DNA from: Chroogloeocystis siderophila 5.2 s.c.1
GTDB lineage: Bacteria > Cyanobacteriota > Cyanobacteriia > Cyanobacteriales > Chroococcidiopsidaceae
Length of the DNA stretch: 64,000 nucleotides
NCBI RefSeq assembly: GCF_001904655.1
Contig: NZ_MRCC01000002.1
Span: forward strand, 62,001 to 126,000
Direction: 5' to 3'
Of this stretch, positions 53,534 through 62,934 are shown piece after piece; the first letter of the stretch is position 1, and each line of letters begins with the position of its first letter. Made by a program: the position numbers and the translations under genes. Below the pieces are notes generated by a model that saw only the letters and a list, made by a program, of their open reading frames with translations, was not told the origin of the DNA and did not search any database.

Positions 53534-54917
53534 GCGGCGTGGACGATTGCTCTCTACTACGACGGAGCGTATCGCGTAAACTACTTTGATTACCTTGCCC
53601 TTGGTTTGCGGGTGCTGCTTGCTGTGGCTGAGGTTGTTGCTGACGTCGCAGTGATTGGCGGAGATTAGATTGACGCGGGGGCGCGGCTTGTTGTGCGGGT
53701 TTCGTGGGCTGTCGAGGTGTTGGTGAAGCAGCTTCTACGCGTCGCCTTCTTTGTTGTGGTGCAGGATCGCTCGCACGACGTGGTGGTGCCGTTTCTACAC
53801 GGCGCTGTTGTTGGGTTGCGGCTTGTTGTGGAGGTCGCTGCGGGCTTGATGCTGCGGGTTGACGATTTGACGGTGTTTGTGGCGTGTTCGCCTGTACTGG
53901 GCGTTTTTTCTGCGCGGCTTCGCGTTGTCTGCGATTTTGTTCGAGTTGGCGCGATCGCTGCGATCCTTCTAAGGCAAAATCAACTTTTGCAGAAACTCCT
54001 TGTCTTCCTTCGCGAGTCGAACTAAATTTCCAATCTCGCGCGGCTCTAACTGCGGCTTCATCGAGTTCTCTATTACCACTCGAACGCGCGACTTGCACGT
54101 TCGTCACATTCCCTTTCGCATCGACATCGACTTTAACTTCGGTTCGCCCTTCAACACCTTGACGTCTTGCGCGTTCTGGATATCTTGGTTTACTGCAATC
54201 GCGACACGCTAAACGACCTGAACCCGAATCAGTATTGCCACTACTAGGCGCACTCGGTGCAGGTGCTGCTGGTCTTGGTCTTGAACCTGCTGCTATAGTT
54301 GCATTATTGGCGGATGGCGCTTGCGTAGGAGTACTCGGAACACTCGGTCGAGCAGTATTTGTGGGTGCAGGTTGCGAACTTTGTGCCGGAATTGTCGTTG
54401 TTGCAGCTTGTCGCGTGTCACGCAGCGATCGCAATTCAGCCGTGAGTTGCTGGTTAGGTTGCGTAGGCTGGGGTACAGGTTGAACCGCAGGTGTCGTAGG
54501 CGCGGTTGGTGATGGAACCGGCTGCGGTGCTGGCTCTGGTCTCGCACTTTCTACAGGTTTTGGTGGCGTTTGCGGCTGTTGTACTGGTTGGGGCGGTGGG
54601 GGAACGACTGTTGCGGCTTGCGGTTGGGCTGACTGTGGTGGCGCTACAGGCGGAGGCTGTGCAACGTTTCTAATCACTGGCTGCGGTTGCGGCTGCGGCT
54701 CCTGTTGGGGTTCTGGAGATGGCGTTGGCGGATCGACAAGCACTACCTCGATGGGTTCTTCTTCTAGCTCGGCTGTCCGATTCCAAATATTGTCAATCGT
54801 CAAGCTCAAAACTCCAACATGCAACGCTAGTGAGCCGATCAAGCTGTACATCAAAAAGGATCTTAGCGACTTTACTTCCTTCTCTCGCTGCGCGATCGCA
54901 ATGTTGGAAAGGCTCAT
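53517..54917 (-). CDS. tonB: TonB-family energy transducer with long C-terminal tail
   Basis: 466-residue protein. An inner-membrane anchor spans about 20-40 (FLMYSLIGSLALHVGVLSL). A periplasmic Pro/Gln-rich linker runs about 60-235. The TonB C-terminal domain covers about 238-318 (YPERARRQGVEGRTEVKVDV, LDEAAVRAARDWKF) and begins with a CxxC pair (Cys238, Cys241). In most TonBs the protein ends with this domain. Here a further 148 residues, rich in Gln, Arg, Pro and Ser, follow. It would deliver energy to outer-membrane receptors with ExbB/ExbD, which are divergently encoded 437 bp away. Start ATG 54917. Confidence 0.88.
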   Translation of the reverse strand: MSLSNIAIAQREKEVKSLRSFLMYSLIGSLALHVGVLSLTIDNIWNRTAELEEEPIEVVLVDPPTPSPEPQQEPQPQPQPVIRNVAQPPPVAPPQSAQPQAATVVPPPPQPVQQPQTPPKPVESARPEPAPQPVPSPTAPTTPAVQPVPQPTQPNQQLTAELRSLRDTRQAATTTIPAQSSQPAPTNTARPSVPSTPTQAPSANNATIAAGSRPRPAAPAPSAPSSGNTDSGSGRLACRDCSKPRYPERARRQGVEGRTEVKVDVDAKGNVTNVQVARSSGNRELDEAAVRAARDWKFSSTREGRQGVSAKVDFALEGSQRSRQLEQNRRQREAAQKKRPVQANTPQTPSNRQPAASSPQRPPQQAATQQQRRVETAPPRRASDPAPQQRRRRVEAASPTPRQPTKPAQQAAPPRQSNLRQSLRRQQQPQPQQAAPANQGQGNQSSLRDTLRRSREQSSTPPSASE

Positions 54918-55354
54918 ACTCTGTTGCTACTTTTTCTCACTAAATCCCTAGCCTATATTTTTTAAGTAGTTCTGTCAAGAGCATATCTCCAATTATTTTG
55001 GTTGAACTGTCTAATTTTTTACTGAATATGTATTCATAAGTTCAATAGCAATAATTATAAATTTTCATATGCTTGTTGAACTACATAAGCGTAAAGAGAT
55101 AAAGTACTTAATGACTTTGGCTGCGGAGTGCAGGTAGTTGTATAAAAAAAACGGCTGTAACTCTACCCTGGTTCTTTGCTTCTTTTTATGCAGTGACGTT
55201 AAGGCAAAAAGTGTTTTCATAACTTTGTGAAAAATATGTAATAAAGTTCAAATTATTTGTCACTTGATTTAATCTACTATTGAGAAGTTGTTTCAGTTTT
55301 GATAAAAAGTGACAAGACTGAACCTGACTTGATTTGTGAATCTAGAGACAATAC
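54918..55354. other. Divergent control region of tonB and exbB
   Basis: 437 bp, AT-rich, no gene seen. An AATAATTATAAATTTTCAT stretch near 55043-55061 has weak likeness to a Fur box but no clean dyad. Promoters are not assigned. Confidence 0.3.
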
Positions 55355-56008
55355 ATGGGAATAAGTAATCTATTTGCGGCAGGCGGCATTGTGATGTGGC
55401 CGCTGCTGGCGTTTTCTATCATAGCGATCGCGCTAATTATCGAGCGGATTGTGTTTTGGGCAAGAATAAATCGCCGTCAAGGTCGAGTGGTGCGAGATGT
55501 ATTGAATCTCTACCGTAAAGATAATGTTGTGGGTGCGATCGACAAACTCAAGCAGAATGCAGATTTACCCATGGCGCGAATTTTTTTGGCAGCACTCGAA
55601 CTCGAACAACCGAATCCTGAAGAATTTCGTTTGGCTTTAGAAAGTGAAGCGCAAGCAGAAATACCGCAACTCAAGCGGTTTAATACGATATTTGACACAA
55701 TTATCAGTCTGTCTCCGCTTTTAGGTCTTTTGGGTACTGTATTGGGTCTAATTAACTCGTTTGCTTCGCTCAATTTAGGCGATCTTGGCGGTACGCAGAC
55801 AGCTGGCGTGACATCGGGTATTAGCGAAGCGTTAGTTTCAACAGCTTCGGGACTTGTTGTTGCTATCTTTACACTATTTTTTGCGAATACCTTTCGCGGA
55901 CTTTACCAACGTCAAGCCGCACTGATTCAAGAATACGGCGGGCAGATGGAATTATTGTATCGCCGTCGCTACGAGCAGCAGGAGAGAACTTATGCGCCTA
56001 CCAGATGA
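55355..56008 (+). CDS. exbB: ExbB/TolQ-type proton channel
   Basis: 217-residue MotA/TolQ/ExbB protein of the inner membrane. Helix 1 at about 8-28 (GGIVMWPLLAFSIIAIALII), a cytoplasmic loop, then helices 2 and 3 (FDTIISLSPLLGLLGTVLGL and SEALVSTASGLVVAIFTLFF) that line the proton path. With ExbD it energises TonB. The gene starts 437 bp from tonB on the other strand and overlaps exbD by 17 nt, giving translational coupling. The tonB and heme-receptor neighbours favour ExbB over TolQ. Confidence 0.92.
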   Translation: MGISNLFAAGGIVMWPLLAFSIIAIALIIERIVFWARINRRQGRVVRDVLNLYRKDNVVGAIDKLKQNADLPMARIFLAALELEQPNPEEFRLALESEAQAEIPQLKRFNTIFDTIISLSPLLGLLGTVLGLINSFASLNLGDLGGTQTAGVTSGISEALVSTASGLVVAIFTLFFANTFRGLYQRQAALIQEYGGQMELLYRRRYEQQERTYAPTR

Positions 56009-56393
56009 GCCAGAAAACGGTGCAACGATCAACATTGTACCGATGATCGATGTGATATTTGCCATCTTGACATTCTTTATTATGTCTACGCTGTTTCTCA
56101 CGCGATCGCAAAGTTTGCCTGTAAATTTGCCGAAAGCAACGACAACGCAAGTTCAACGCTCGTCTACAATTACTGTGACGTTAGATAATCGCGGTCAAAT
56201 TGCCTTGAATCGCCAACCTGTCGATTTAGGGACATTGGAAAGTCGAGTCTCCAGTTTAATTGCACCAAATCAAGAAGCCGTTGTCGTGCTCAATGCTGAC
56301 GAACAAGTCAATCACGGTCAAGTGATTGCGGTGATGGATCAAATTCGCCGAGTTCCTGGAGCAAGACTGGCGATCGCAGCACAAAGACCTTAG
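55992..56393 (+). CDS. exbD: ExbD/TolR-type protein
   Basis: 133-residue single-pass membrane protein. The helix at about 13-35 begins NIVPMIDVIFAILTFFIM, with the conserved proton-carrying Asp in MIDVIF. A periplasmic domain follows (VTLDNRGQIALNRQPVDLG, VVVLNADEQVNHGQVIAVMD). ATG 55992 lies inside exbB. It ends convergently with the PepSY gene, 143 bp apart. Confidence 0.92.
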   Translation: MRLPDEPENGATINIVPMIDVIFAILTFFIMSTLFLTRSQSLPVNLPKATTTQVQRSSTITVTLDNRGQIALNRQPVDLGTLESRVSSLIAPNQEAVVVLNADEQVNHGQVIAVMDQIRRVPGARLAIAAQRP

Positions 56394-56536
56394 CTGCAAC
56401 GAGTTGCAGTAAAGTCTCGCAAAATTATTGACAATAAATTTCATTACCTCTAAAGTAGAATCAAGCAACAACTAATAATAGTGGGTTGATATTCAGTTAG
56501 GTGCATTTGGCTAAGAGTTGCCTGTTGATTACTCAA

Positions 56537-57676
56537 TTACGATGATGATTCGTGGTTGTGTTTTGACGGCAACTTAATTTTTTTGCTCCACCACATAACA
56601 AAACCTGTCACCATTAAAATTGTCGGCGCAAGTCCAACAAAGACATAAAAAAAGCGCGTCAGCCAACCGCCAAAAGTACCATGATGAACGAGAGCAAAGA
56701 CATTCAAAATAGCTTCGGCTAAAGGTAATGCGCGCGCATCGCGAACTCGCAAAATATCACCAGTATACTGGTCTAGATAAACTTCACTCCTACCATATCC
56801 TTTCTCATGAGGAAATTTTTTGCTAATTCTAAAAATCCCTTCAGGTGTACTTGGTAAACTGATATTTGTTGTCACTGCACCAGGAAGCACCGCATCAGCT
56901 TTAATTAAAACTTCATTGAGTGTAACTGGTGACTTGGGCGTAGTAGGTGGCGTAGAAGTTGGTTCTGCAAGTTGAGGCGTTTGAGTGAGAGCATAAATGA
57001 TTGGCTGGGTGAAGACAGCAAAATTCCAACAAAAGCCTGTAAAAGCAATCATGGCTAAGAATAAAGCAGTAACGATTCCGATAACTTTATGAACATCAAA
57101 ACTCACGCGTTGGGGATGGGCTTTCCATTTAATTTTGAAGCCATTAATAAGCTTTTTCCATCCCGACCACAAAATAATTCCTGTAATGCAAAGAAGAAGT
57201 AGCAAAAATGCAACAATTCCAACAACGGTTAAACCGATATCGCCTGCTAAAAGTTGATAATGCAAACGATACACGACATCATAAAGTGAGTTTTCCCATT
57301 GACGTGTACCTAAGATAACTCCTGTATAAGGATTAATGAAAACTTCTGTCCATTTTTCATCAATTGATTTTAGCCATACTGCATAAGGTGCGTTAGTAGT
57401 GAGCGGTATACTCAATGAATCAAGGATAAGATGGCGATCGCGCAAAGTTGTGCTGACAGTCTCAAGTAATTCTGTTGGTGTTATTAATGATTGTTGCGGT
57501 ACTACTTCTCCAAACTGACTACGAACTAGAACGCGATCAATTTCTTGGCGAAAGACTAACAAACTACCTGTTAACCCTACAACTACAGTAATTAATCCTA
57601 CAAATAAACCAATGTAGCGATGAAGTTGAAATACAACATTACGTATTCTTTTGGTTTTCATAGACTTATTTTGCAT
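56537..57676 (-). CDS. PepSY-associated TM-helix protein (iron-uptake-associated membrane protein)
   Basis: About 379 residues, inner membrane. Four or so helices are visible: HRYIGLFVGLITVVVGLTGS (20-40), GLTVVGIVAFLLLLLCITGI, IGIVTALFLAMIAFTGFCW, and FYVFVGLAPTILMVTGFVMW near the C-terminus, with PepSY-like periplasmic parts between them. HRYIG and the paired His residues resemble PiuB/FhuE-associated proteins, some thought to reduce ferric siderophores. It is divergent from the heme-type receptor across two Fur-like boxes. Start could also be ATG 57661. Confidence 0.85.
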   Translation of the reverse strand: MQNKSMKTKRIRNVVFQLHRYIGLFVGLITVVVGLTGSLLVFRQEIDRVLVRSQFGEVVPQQSLITPTELLETVSTTLRDRHLILDSLSIPLTTNAPYAVWLKSIDEKWTEVFINPYTGVILGTRQWENSLYDVVYRLHYQLLAGDIGLTVVGIVAFLLLLLCITGIILWSGWKKLINGFKIKWKAHPQRVSFDVHKVIGIVTALFLAMIAFTGFCWNFAVFTQPIIYALTQTPQLAEPTSTPPTTPKSPVTLNEVLIKADAVLPGAVTTNISLPSTPEGIFRISKKFPHEKGYGRSEVYLDQYTGDILRVRDARALPLAEAILNVFALVHHGTFGGWLTRFFYVFVGLAPTILMVTGFVMWWSKKIKLPSKHNHESSS

Positions 57677-57783
57677 CAAAAATAGACTTCATCAAAACTC
57701 ATTGCCACAAAATTAGGCTTGATGCAGCCGCAGTGGCGCAACATTGCACTTAACTCAGGGCAGGAATTTTTAGTTAAACCTAT

Positions 57784-57836
57784 TGATAATTTTTATCATA
57801 TCTGGCATAATCTCATTAATGAGAATTAATATCAAC
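57784..57836. promoter_or_regulatory. Two Fur-like boxes in the PepSY/receptor divergent gap
   Basis: TGATAA-TTT-TTATCA (57784-57798) is a perfect palindrome matching the core of the Fur consensus. AATGAGAATTAATATCAAC (57818-57836) matches 15 of 19 positions of the AATGAGAATGATTATCATT form. They lie about 110-165 bp before either gene. Iron repression of the heme-type receptor, binding protein and PepSY gene is a reasonable inference. Confidence 0.65.
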
Positions 57837-57949
57837 TTCCAAGCTTTTAGGATTGTCAGATGAGCTATTAGCTACTGAGGGCTGGTTACACTCAGTTTTT
57901 GACCTATCACAAATATTTATATTTATCGCAATCTCAGGGAAGGCAAACA

Positions 57950-60316
57950 TTGAAAGGGTTACTATTTGTCTTAAACACCGTCTTTGTTAGTTGGATATCG
58001 CTATCGGCTGCGGTTGCACAGCCAATATTACGCGAATTACCACGGACGAATGAAATTGAGTTGCATCAAAAGTCAGCGCAATGGTTAACATCGCAGTCAA
58101 CAGAAGCAGAAGAACCTATCTGTTCTCCAGCAGGTGACAACCAACAGATAGAGGATGACGAACTAGAAGTATGTTCTGAGGAAACGGCAGAAACACCAGA
58201 CATTCAAATTACCGTCACAGGAACTCGCACACCGCGTTCAGTCCAAGATTCACCTGCATCGATTAGAGTTATTGACTCGTCAGAAGTACAACAAAATCTT
58301 GTTCAAGATTGGGACGATCTTGTACGCTACGAACCAGGAGTATCAGTACGCAATAACTTGCGCTACGGTTTACAAGATTTCAACATTCGGGGAATTGACG
58401 GTAATCGAGTTTTGATTCAAGTTGATGGAATTCGTCAGCCAGGGAGATTTGAATTTGGTGTATTTGAACTAGGTAGAGATTATTTCGATTTATCAACGCT
58501 ACAAACGGTAGAAATTATCAAAGGTCCAGCCTCGGCGTTGTATGGTAGCGATGCGATAGGTGGCGTTGTTACTTTTAGAACAATCGAACCGAGAGATCTC
58601 CTCGATGTTTTCGGAAGAAATTCGTTTACGAGTATAGCAAGTAACTTTAATGGCGAGAATCAAGGTTGGGGACACACGGTTAGTTTAGCTAATAGAATTG
58701 ATAATTTAGAAACTTTGTTTAGCTTTACTCGCCGCGATAGTAGTGAAACGCTAGTTAGGGGAAATAACGATTTTGTCGATCCGCAATACACAGGTAGAAA
58801 TAATTACTTAGGTAAATTAGTTTATCGTTTTAACGATCGCCACGCGCTTAATTTTACAGGGGAAGCTTTAGACGAAACAACAACAACGAATACACGAGAA
58901 GTGAATCTACTACCTGGTATTCGCAGCTTTGTCGAGGATGTCGATATTAATCGGACTCGATTCAGTGTGGGGTATGAATACAATAATTTAGATGGCTCGC
59001 CTATAGAGTTAGCACGGCTACAAGTTTATTACCAAGATGCACAAACACGCGAAATCGGTGAAGAAGAACGTTTGTTACGCGATGGAACTGCGGTATTACG
59101 CAATACGCGAAATAGTTTTGTTGATCGCACTTATGGTACAAGTTTACAATTGCAAAGTAGCTTTGCCACAGGTAACAATGTTGACCATCGGCTAACGTAC
59201 GGAGTGGAATTATCAACAACTCGTAACGAAAGACCACGCGATCGCGTGCAAACAAACTTATTGACAGGTGAAACGACGCGGATTATTCCACCTGATGTCT
59301 TTCCTACCAAAGATTTTCCAGATTCTGACACTTTACGCTTGGGTTTATATTTACAAGACGAAATCGAAATTGGCGAGACATTGAGTTTGATTCCAGGTAT
59401 CCGCTACGATTACTACAACTTAGTTACCGATCCTGATGAAACTTTTATCCGTGGAGGTGCAGAAGCCGCTGATTTGAGTACTTCTTCGGTATCACCTAGT
59501 CTGGGCCTAGTTTACCGCTTAACCCCAGAAATTGCGCTTGTCGGACGCTATGCACGCGGTTTTCGTGCACCGCTTTATAGTGAAATAAATAGTAATTTTA
59601 GTAACCTCCTTAACCCGTTTTTTCGCTATCGCACGCTGTCAAATCCAGATTTAGAACCCGAAACGAGTCATAGTTTTGAACTGGGCGTACGGGGCGTTTC
59701 TCCTCAAGCTAATTTTAGTTTGACTGGTTTTTACAATACTTACAACAACTTTATTGAAACATTTGCACCTGCTGGAGTTGAAGAAATTCCTGGCGTTGGA
59801 GTCGTCAATTTGTTTCAAACACAGAACGTGAGTGAAGCACGAATATATGGTGCAGAAGCACGCGCTGAGTATCGATTCGATCGTAACCTAGACGGTTTCA
59901 GTTTAATTGGTGCTTTAACTTATGCTGTTGGTGACGATCTTACCGCCAAAGTTCCATTGAGTTCAGTTGATCCCTTTCGAGCGATTGCTGGTTTACGGTA
60001 TCGTGGTTTAGGCGATCGCTGGGGTACGCAATTAATTGCAACTTTTGTCGGTAAACCGCGTGTTGAGCGCGAAATCCAGCAAGTTCCAGGAAGTCCCCCG
60101 CAAGTTCCTTTTATTCCTGGTAGTTACACAGTATTTGATTTGATTGGTTATTACAATATTTCTCCAAATCTCACGATTAATTTAGGAGTTTTTAATCTGT
60201 TCGATCAAAAATACTTTCAATATGCTGATGTCCGTAATATATTTGAAAGACCTGATATTGACCGTTTTGCCCAACCAGGAAGATCGATTGGAGTTGGTGT
60301 AGCGTGGCGATTTTGA
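57950..60316 (+). CDS. TonB-dependent receptor, heme/hemoglobin type
   Basis: Outer-membrane receptor, 788 residues from TTG 57950 (GGGAAGG 6 nt upstream, signal peptide ending AVAQP); an earlier TTG at 57899 adds 17 residues. TonB box QITVTGTR near residue 86. The plug has QDFNIRGIDGNRVLIQVDGI, RQPGRFEFGVFELGRDYFDL and IIKGPASALYGSDAIGG, hallmarks of the hemoglobin/transferrin receptor group. The beta-barrel follows, with FRAP and NPDL motifs as in heme receptors. However, the roughly 23 residues between them lack the usual His. It ends in Phe (SIGVGVAWRF), as expected for barrel proteins. The binding lipoprotein follows 43 bp later. Confidence 0.88.
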   Translation: MKGLLFVLNTVFVSWISLSAAVAQPILRELPRTNEIELHQKSAQWLTSQSTEAEEPICSPAGDNQQIEDDELEVCSEETAETPDIQITVTGTRTPRSVQDSPASIRVIDSSEVQQNLVQDWDDLVRYEPGVSVRNNLRYGLQDFNIRGIDGNRVLIQVDGIRQPGRFEFGVFELGRDYFDLSTLQTVEIIKGPASALYGSDAIGGVVTFRTIEPRDLLDVFGRNSFTSIASNFNGENQGWGHTVSLANRIDNLETLFSFTRRDSSETLVRGNNDFVDPQYTGRNNYLGKLVYRFNDRHALNFTGEALDETTTTNTREVNLLPGIRSFVEDVDINRTRFSVGYEYNNLDGSPIELARLQVYYQDAQTREIGEEERLLRDGTAVLRNTRNSFVDRTYGTSLQLQSSFATGNNVDHRLTYGVELSTTRNERPRDRVQTNLLTGETTRIIPPDVFPTKDFPDSDTLRLGLYLQDEIEIGETLSLIPGIRYDYYNLVTDPDETFIRGGAEAADLSTSSVSPSLGLVYRLTPEIALVGRYARGFRAPLYSEINSNFSNLLNPFFRYRTLSNPDLEPETSHSFELGVRGVSPQANFSLTGFYNTYNNFIETFAPAGVEEIPGVGVVNLFQTQNVSEARIYGAEARAEYRFDRNLDGFSLIGALTYAVGDDLTAKVPLSSVDPFRAIAGLRYRGLGDRWGTQLIATFVGKPRVEREIQQVPGSPPQVPFIPGSYTVFDLIGYYNISPNLTINLGVFNLFDQKYFQYADVRNIFERPDIDRFAQPGRSIGVGVAWRF

Positions 60317-60359
60317 AAATAATTCAAAAAAACCGATTTTCAGTATTTAAGGAAGCAAA

Positions 60360-61247
60360 ATGTATCAACGCCTAATAATGAGTTTCATAGCTTTGCTCAT
60401 AGTATTTGTAGCAGGCTGCAACTCAACACAGCTTTCCTCTTCAACCGCTGTCGATTCTTCGGTTGCAGTAACACCACAACAATCAATAACGCGAGTTGTT
60501 GCACTTTCTTCGCTTACAGCAGATATTATTTATCAACTTGATTCGACAAAGCTTGTTGGTATATCAGGAAGTCGATTATTTAAGAATGACTCGCGGTTTC
60601 AAGATATTAGTCGTGTAAGTGAAGGGCGTATTCCTCCTAATTTAGAGAAAATAGTCGCACTCAAACCTGACTTAGTTGTAGGTGCGGCAGGTTTTGCTGA
60701 ACAAACGACTCAAAAATTAAAAGAGTTAGGGATTCCAGTTTTTTTAACTACTGTAGATAGCTGGGAAAGTTTAAATGAAACAACAAAATCTTTAGCACAG
60801 CTAATCGGTGCCGATCCGCAACCTTTGTTAAACCGCTATCAAACTTTTTTAGCAAATAAACCAAACCAAAGTCCTTCTACATTGGTACTCGTTAGTAGAC
60901 AACCAATATTAACACCGAATAAATCGAGTTGGGCGGGAGATTTATTAAATCAGTTTCAAGTAAACAACTTAGCTGCGCAAATGCAAGGAAAAAGTAGTTT
61001 TGGTGGTTATATTACACTTTCACCTGAGAAAATTCTTGAGGCAAATCCTGATGTTTTATTAGTTGTTGATACTGAACCAGGAGTTGCAGACTTTTTTAAA
61101 TCTCAATCTTTCTGGAAACAGCTAAACGCAGCTAAGAATAACCGAGTTTATACTTTTGATTACTACGGACTTGTCAATCCTGGAAGTATCGATGCAATTG
61201 AAAAAACTTGCGACCAATTGCGTCAAGCTTTAGCTGAAACAGTATAA
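60360..61247 (+). CDS. Periplasmic heme/iron-complex binding lipoprotein (TroA/BtuF-like fold)
   Basis: 295-residue ABC solute-binding lipoprotein: lipobox FVAGC at Cys20, then the class III two-lobe fold: RVVALSSLTADIIYQLDSTK, LEKIVALKPDLVVGAAGF, VFLTTVDSWESL, GYITLSPEKILEANPDVLLV. It would hand heme or a ferric chelate from the receptor encoded just upstream to an ABC permease, which is not in the window. ATG 60360 has AAGGAAG upstream. Vitamin B12 binding (BtuF) is an alternative that the heme-type receptor makes less likely. Confidence 0.87.
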   Translation: MYQRLIMSFIALLIVFVAGCNSTQLSSSTAVDSSVAVTPQQSITRVVALSSLTADIIYQLDSTKLVGISGSRLFKNDSRFQDISRVSEGRIPPNLEKIVALKPDLVVGAAGFAEQTTQKLKELGIPVFLTTVDSWESLNETTKSLAQLIGADPQPLLNRYQTFLANKPNQSPSTLVLVSRQPILTPNKSSWAGDLLNQFQVNNLAAQMQGKSSFGGYITLSPEKILEANPDVLLVVDTEPGVADFFKSQSFWKQLNAAKNNRVYTFDYYGLVNPGSIDAIEKTCDQLRQALAETV

Positions 61248-61458
61248 TATTGCTCGCTCTAAGTTAAACATCACACTTGTTAAGGTCTGGTAATCGCGAA
61301 TAAAAAGTTACTCGTAGAGGGGGGTGAGTTATGAGTTAAAAAACTTTCTTAATTCAAATGTAAAACTCAAAACTTTTCTAATCCAATTACCAGTTACCCA
61401 TAACGAACTTAAGTTACGTTTATCTTCCTCTACTTGTAAGAAATTTAAGGGACGAATA

Positions 61459-62301
61459 CTAAGAATGCAAAACTACGGTAAATAGCGGTAAACACGCGAA
61501 AATAAACCAACTCCAAGATTGTAATTTGGGTTCGGTGATGTCGTATGGTGGTGATAGTAACGCATTGATTCTTTGTTCTAGGCGATCGCCGACTTGGTAC
61601 GAAGCCAAAGCCGCACAAAAGATATCCGGTTCAAGCGTGCGATCGCTCACAACCATCAGTAAAGATTCCGCAAGCAGCAGCGGATCGACTTGTTGCGCCG
61701 CCCAACAATCTGCACGCAGTTCTCTTAAAATTAACAATTCTTGCCACAACGCATTCGTATTCGGTAGCCAAGCTGTACAATCGCGAATCCAACTTAGCCA
61801 GAAAAACCAGAACGTATCGCGATAATAATAATGTGCTTGCTCGTGCGTTAATACAGAATGCAAATGTTCGCGTGAAATTTTGAGTAATCCTTGACTCACA
61901 ACTAATTCGGGTTGCCAAAAACCAATTTGTGCTGCAAATAAAGCTTCTGTATCAAGAATGCGAAGGTCTGTCCCTTCAAAATTAATTTTAGGGCATTCGC
62001 GCGCGCGGCGAATTGCTTGCCAGCCTTGCCAACCGAGTTTCAAGCAAAAAAATGCCGCAATTCCTAACCAAGCTGCTGCAAGAATATAGCTAAACCAGCC
62101 TGCTTGTAACCCGACCATTTGTCCTTGTGGTCCCATGCACAAGACAGCGATCGCCGTCATCAATAATAACAAAGGAGGAAATAAAAACAAAAATAGTGTC
62201 CTTTCAAAGCGCTGTTGCCAATTGCTCATTTCTAGTACAGGTAAATGCTGTCTCAACGACCAAGCAATTACTAACGCTACTAAAATAATTAGTAAGTGCA
62301 T
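61459..62301 (-). CDS. petP: M56-family (BlaR1-like) membrane protease, probable PetP
   Basis: 280-residue membrane metalloprotease: four hydrophobic helices and a cytoplasmic zinc site HEQAH (His153-His157) in LHSVLTHEQAHYYYRD, with ELRADCWAAQQVDPLLLAESL carrying the third ligand region. No penicillin-sensor domain is present. In Synechocystis the M56 protease PetP removes the BlaI-type repressor PetR when copper is present. Here the gene overlaps a BlaI gene (TAATG) and lies beside petJ, the known PetR target, which strongly supports PetP. Start ATG 62301. Confidence 0.85.
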   Translation of the reverse strand: MHLLIILVALVIAWSLRQHLPVLEMSNWQQRFERTLFLFLFPPLLLLMTAIAVLCMGPQGQMVGLQAGWFSYILAAAWLGIAAFFCLKLGWQGWQAIRRARECPKINFEGTDLRILDTEALFAAQIGFWQPELVVSQGLLKISREHLHSVLTHEQAHYYYRDTFWFFWLSWIRDCTAWLPNTNALWQELLILRELRADCWAAQQVDPLLLAESLLMVVSDRTLEPDIFCAALASYQVGDRLEQRINALLSPPYDITEPKLQSWSWFIFACLPLFTVVLHS

Positions 62302-62720
62302 TACTTCTCCTCCCGTGCTTGACGTGCAGCTTGAACTCGTTTGGCGATCGCTTGTAATTTTTCTAGACTTGTTTGATCGAGACTATCGACAAAAGCCGCA
62401 ACAACATCAGGATTTCCCACCGCTAAAAAGCGATGTAACTGATCGTGCGCTTTGATCACTTGTGCTTGCTGCTTCGTCACTAAAGGACGCCAATAGAACG
62501 CTTTGGCTTTTTTATCACACGCCAACCAACCTTTTTCGGTTAAGCGCCGCAATACTGTTGTCACAGAAGTATACGCAAGTTCGCGGTTGGGATCAGCAAG
62601 AATGCGATCGTGGACATCTTTTACCGTAACTGCACCAAGTTCCCAAATAATCTCTAAAATTTCTGCTTCTAGTGGACCGAGTGATAGTTGTTTTGGACTG
62701 TAGTCAGGTAATGGACACAT
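62301..62720 (-). CDS. petR: BlaI/MecI-family repressor, probable PetR
   Basis: 139-residue winged-helix repressor: LGPLEAEILEIIWELGAVTV, KDVHDRILADPNRELAYTSV, TTVLRRLTEKGWLACDKKAK, then a helical dimerisation part with the protease-sensitive stretch. ATG 62720 gives the family start MCPLPDYSPKQLSLGP; a TTG seven codons upstream is less likely. In Synechocystis PetR represses petJ (cytochrome c6) and activates petE according to copper. The gene is divergent from petJ with 317 bp between, which fits direct control. Confidence 0.87.
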   Translation of the reverse strand: MCPLPDYSPKQLSLGPLEAEILEIIWELGAVTVKDVHDRILADPNRELAYTSVTTVLRRLTEKGWLACDKKAKAFYWRPLVTKQQAQVIKAHDQLHRFLAVGNPDVVAAFVDSLDQTSLEKLQAIAKRVQAARQAREEK

Positions 62721-62934
62721 ATCAGATGGCAAGCTTGTCAATTTTGAACAGTATAACTGCTACAAACTCCACAATGGCATATGTTTCAGCATTCTTCCAC
62801 ACTATCAGAATTTGGGTCTGCATCTAACAACCTAGCTCGTGTGAAGAGGTTGTTTAAAAATGATTGAATGTCCTATCGAAAAGGAACTGACTACTCAAAG
62901 TCACCCACGGGGGATTGAGGAAGCAAATCTCACT

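Noticed and set aside
53690-54500. Open frames on the plus strand opposite tonB
   Set aside because: They mirror the Pro/Gln-rich, GC-biased tonB coding strand, have no start signals and give Arg/Cys/Leu-rich translations without family likeness.
61459-62720. Beta-lactamase regulatory pair BlaI-BlaR1
   Set aside because: The M56 protein lacks a penicillin-binding sensor domain, no beta-lactamase gene is present and petJ is adjacent; PetR-PetP fits better.
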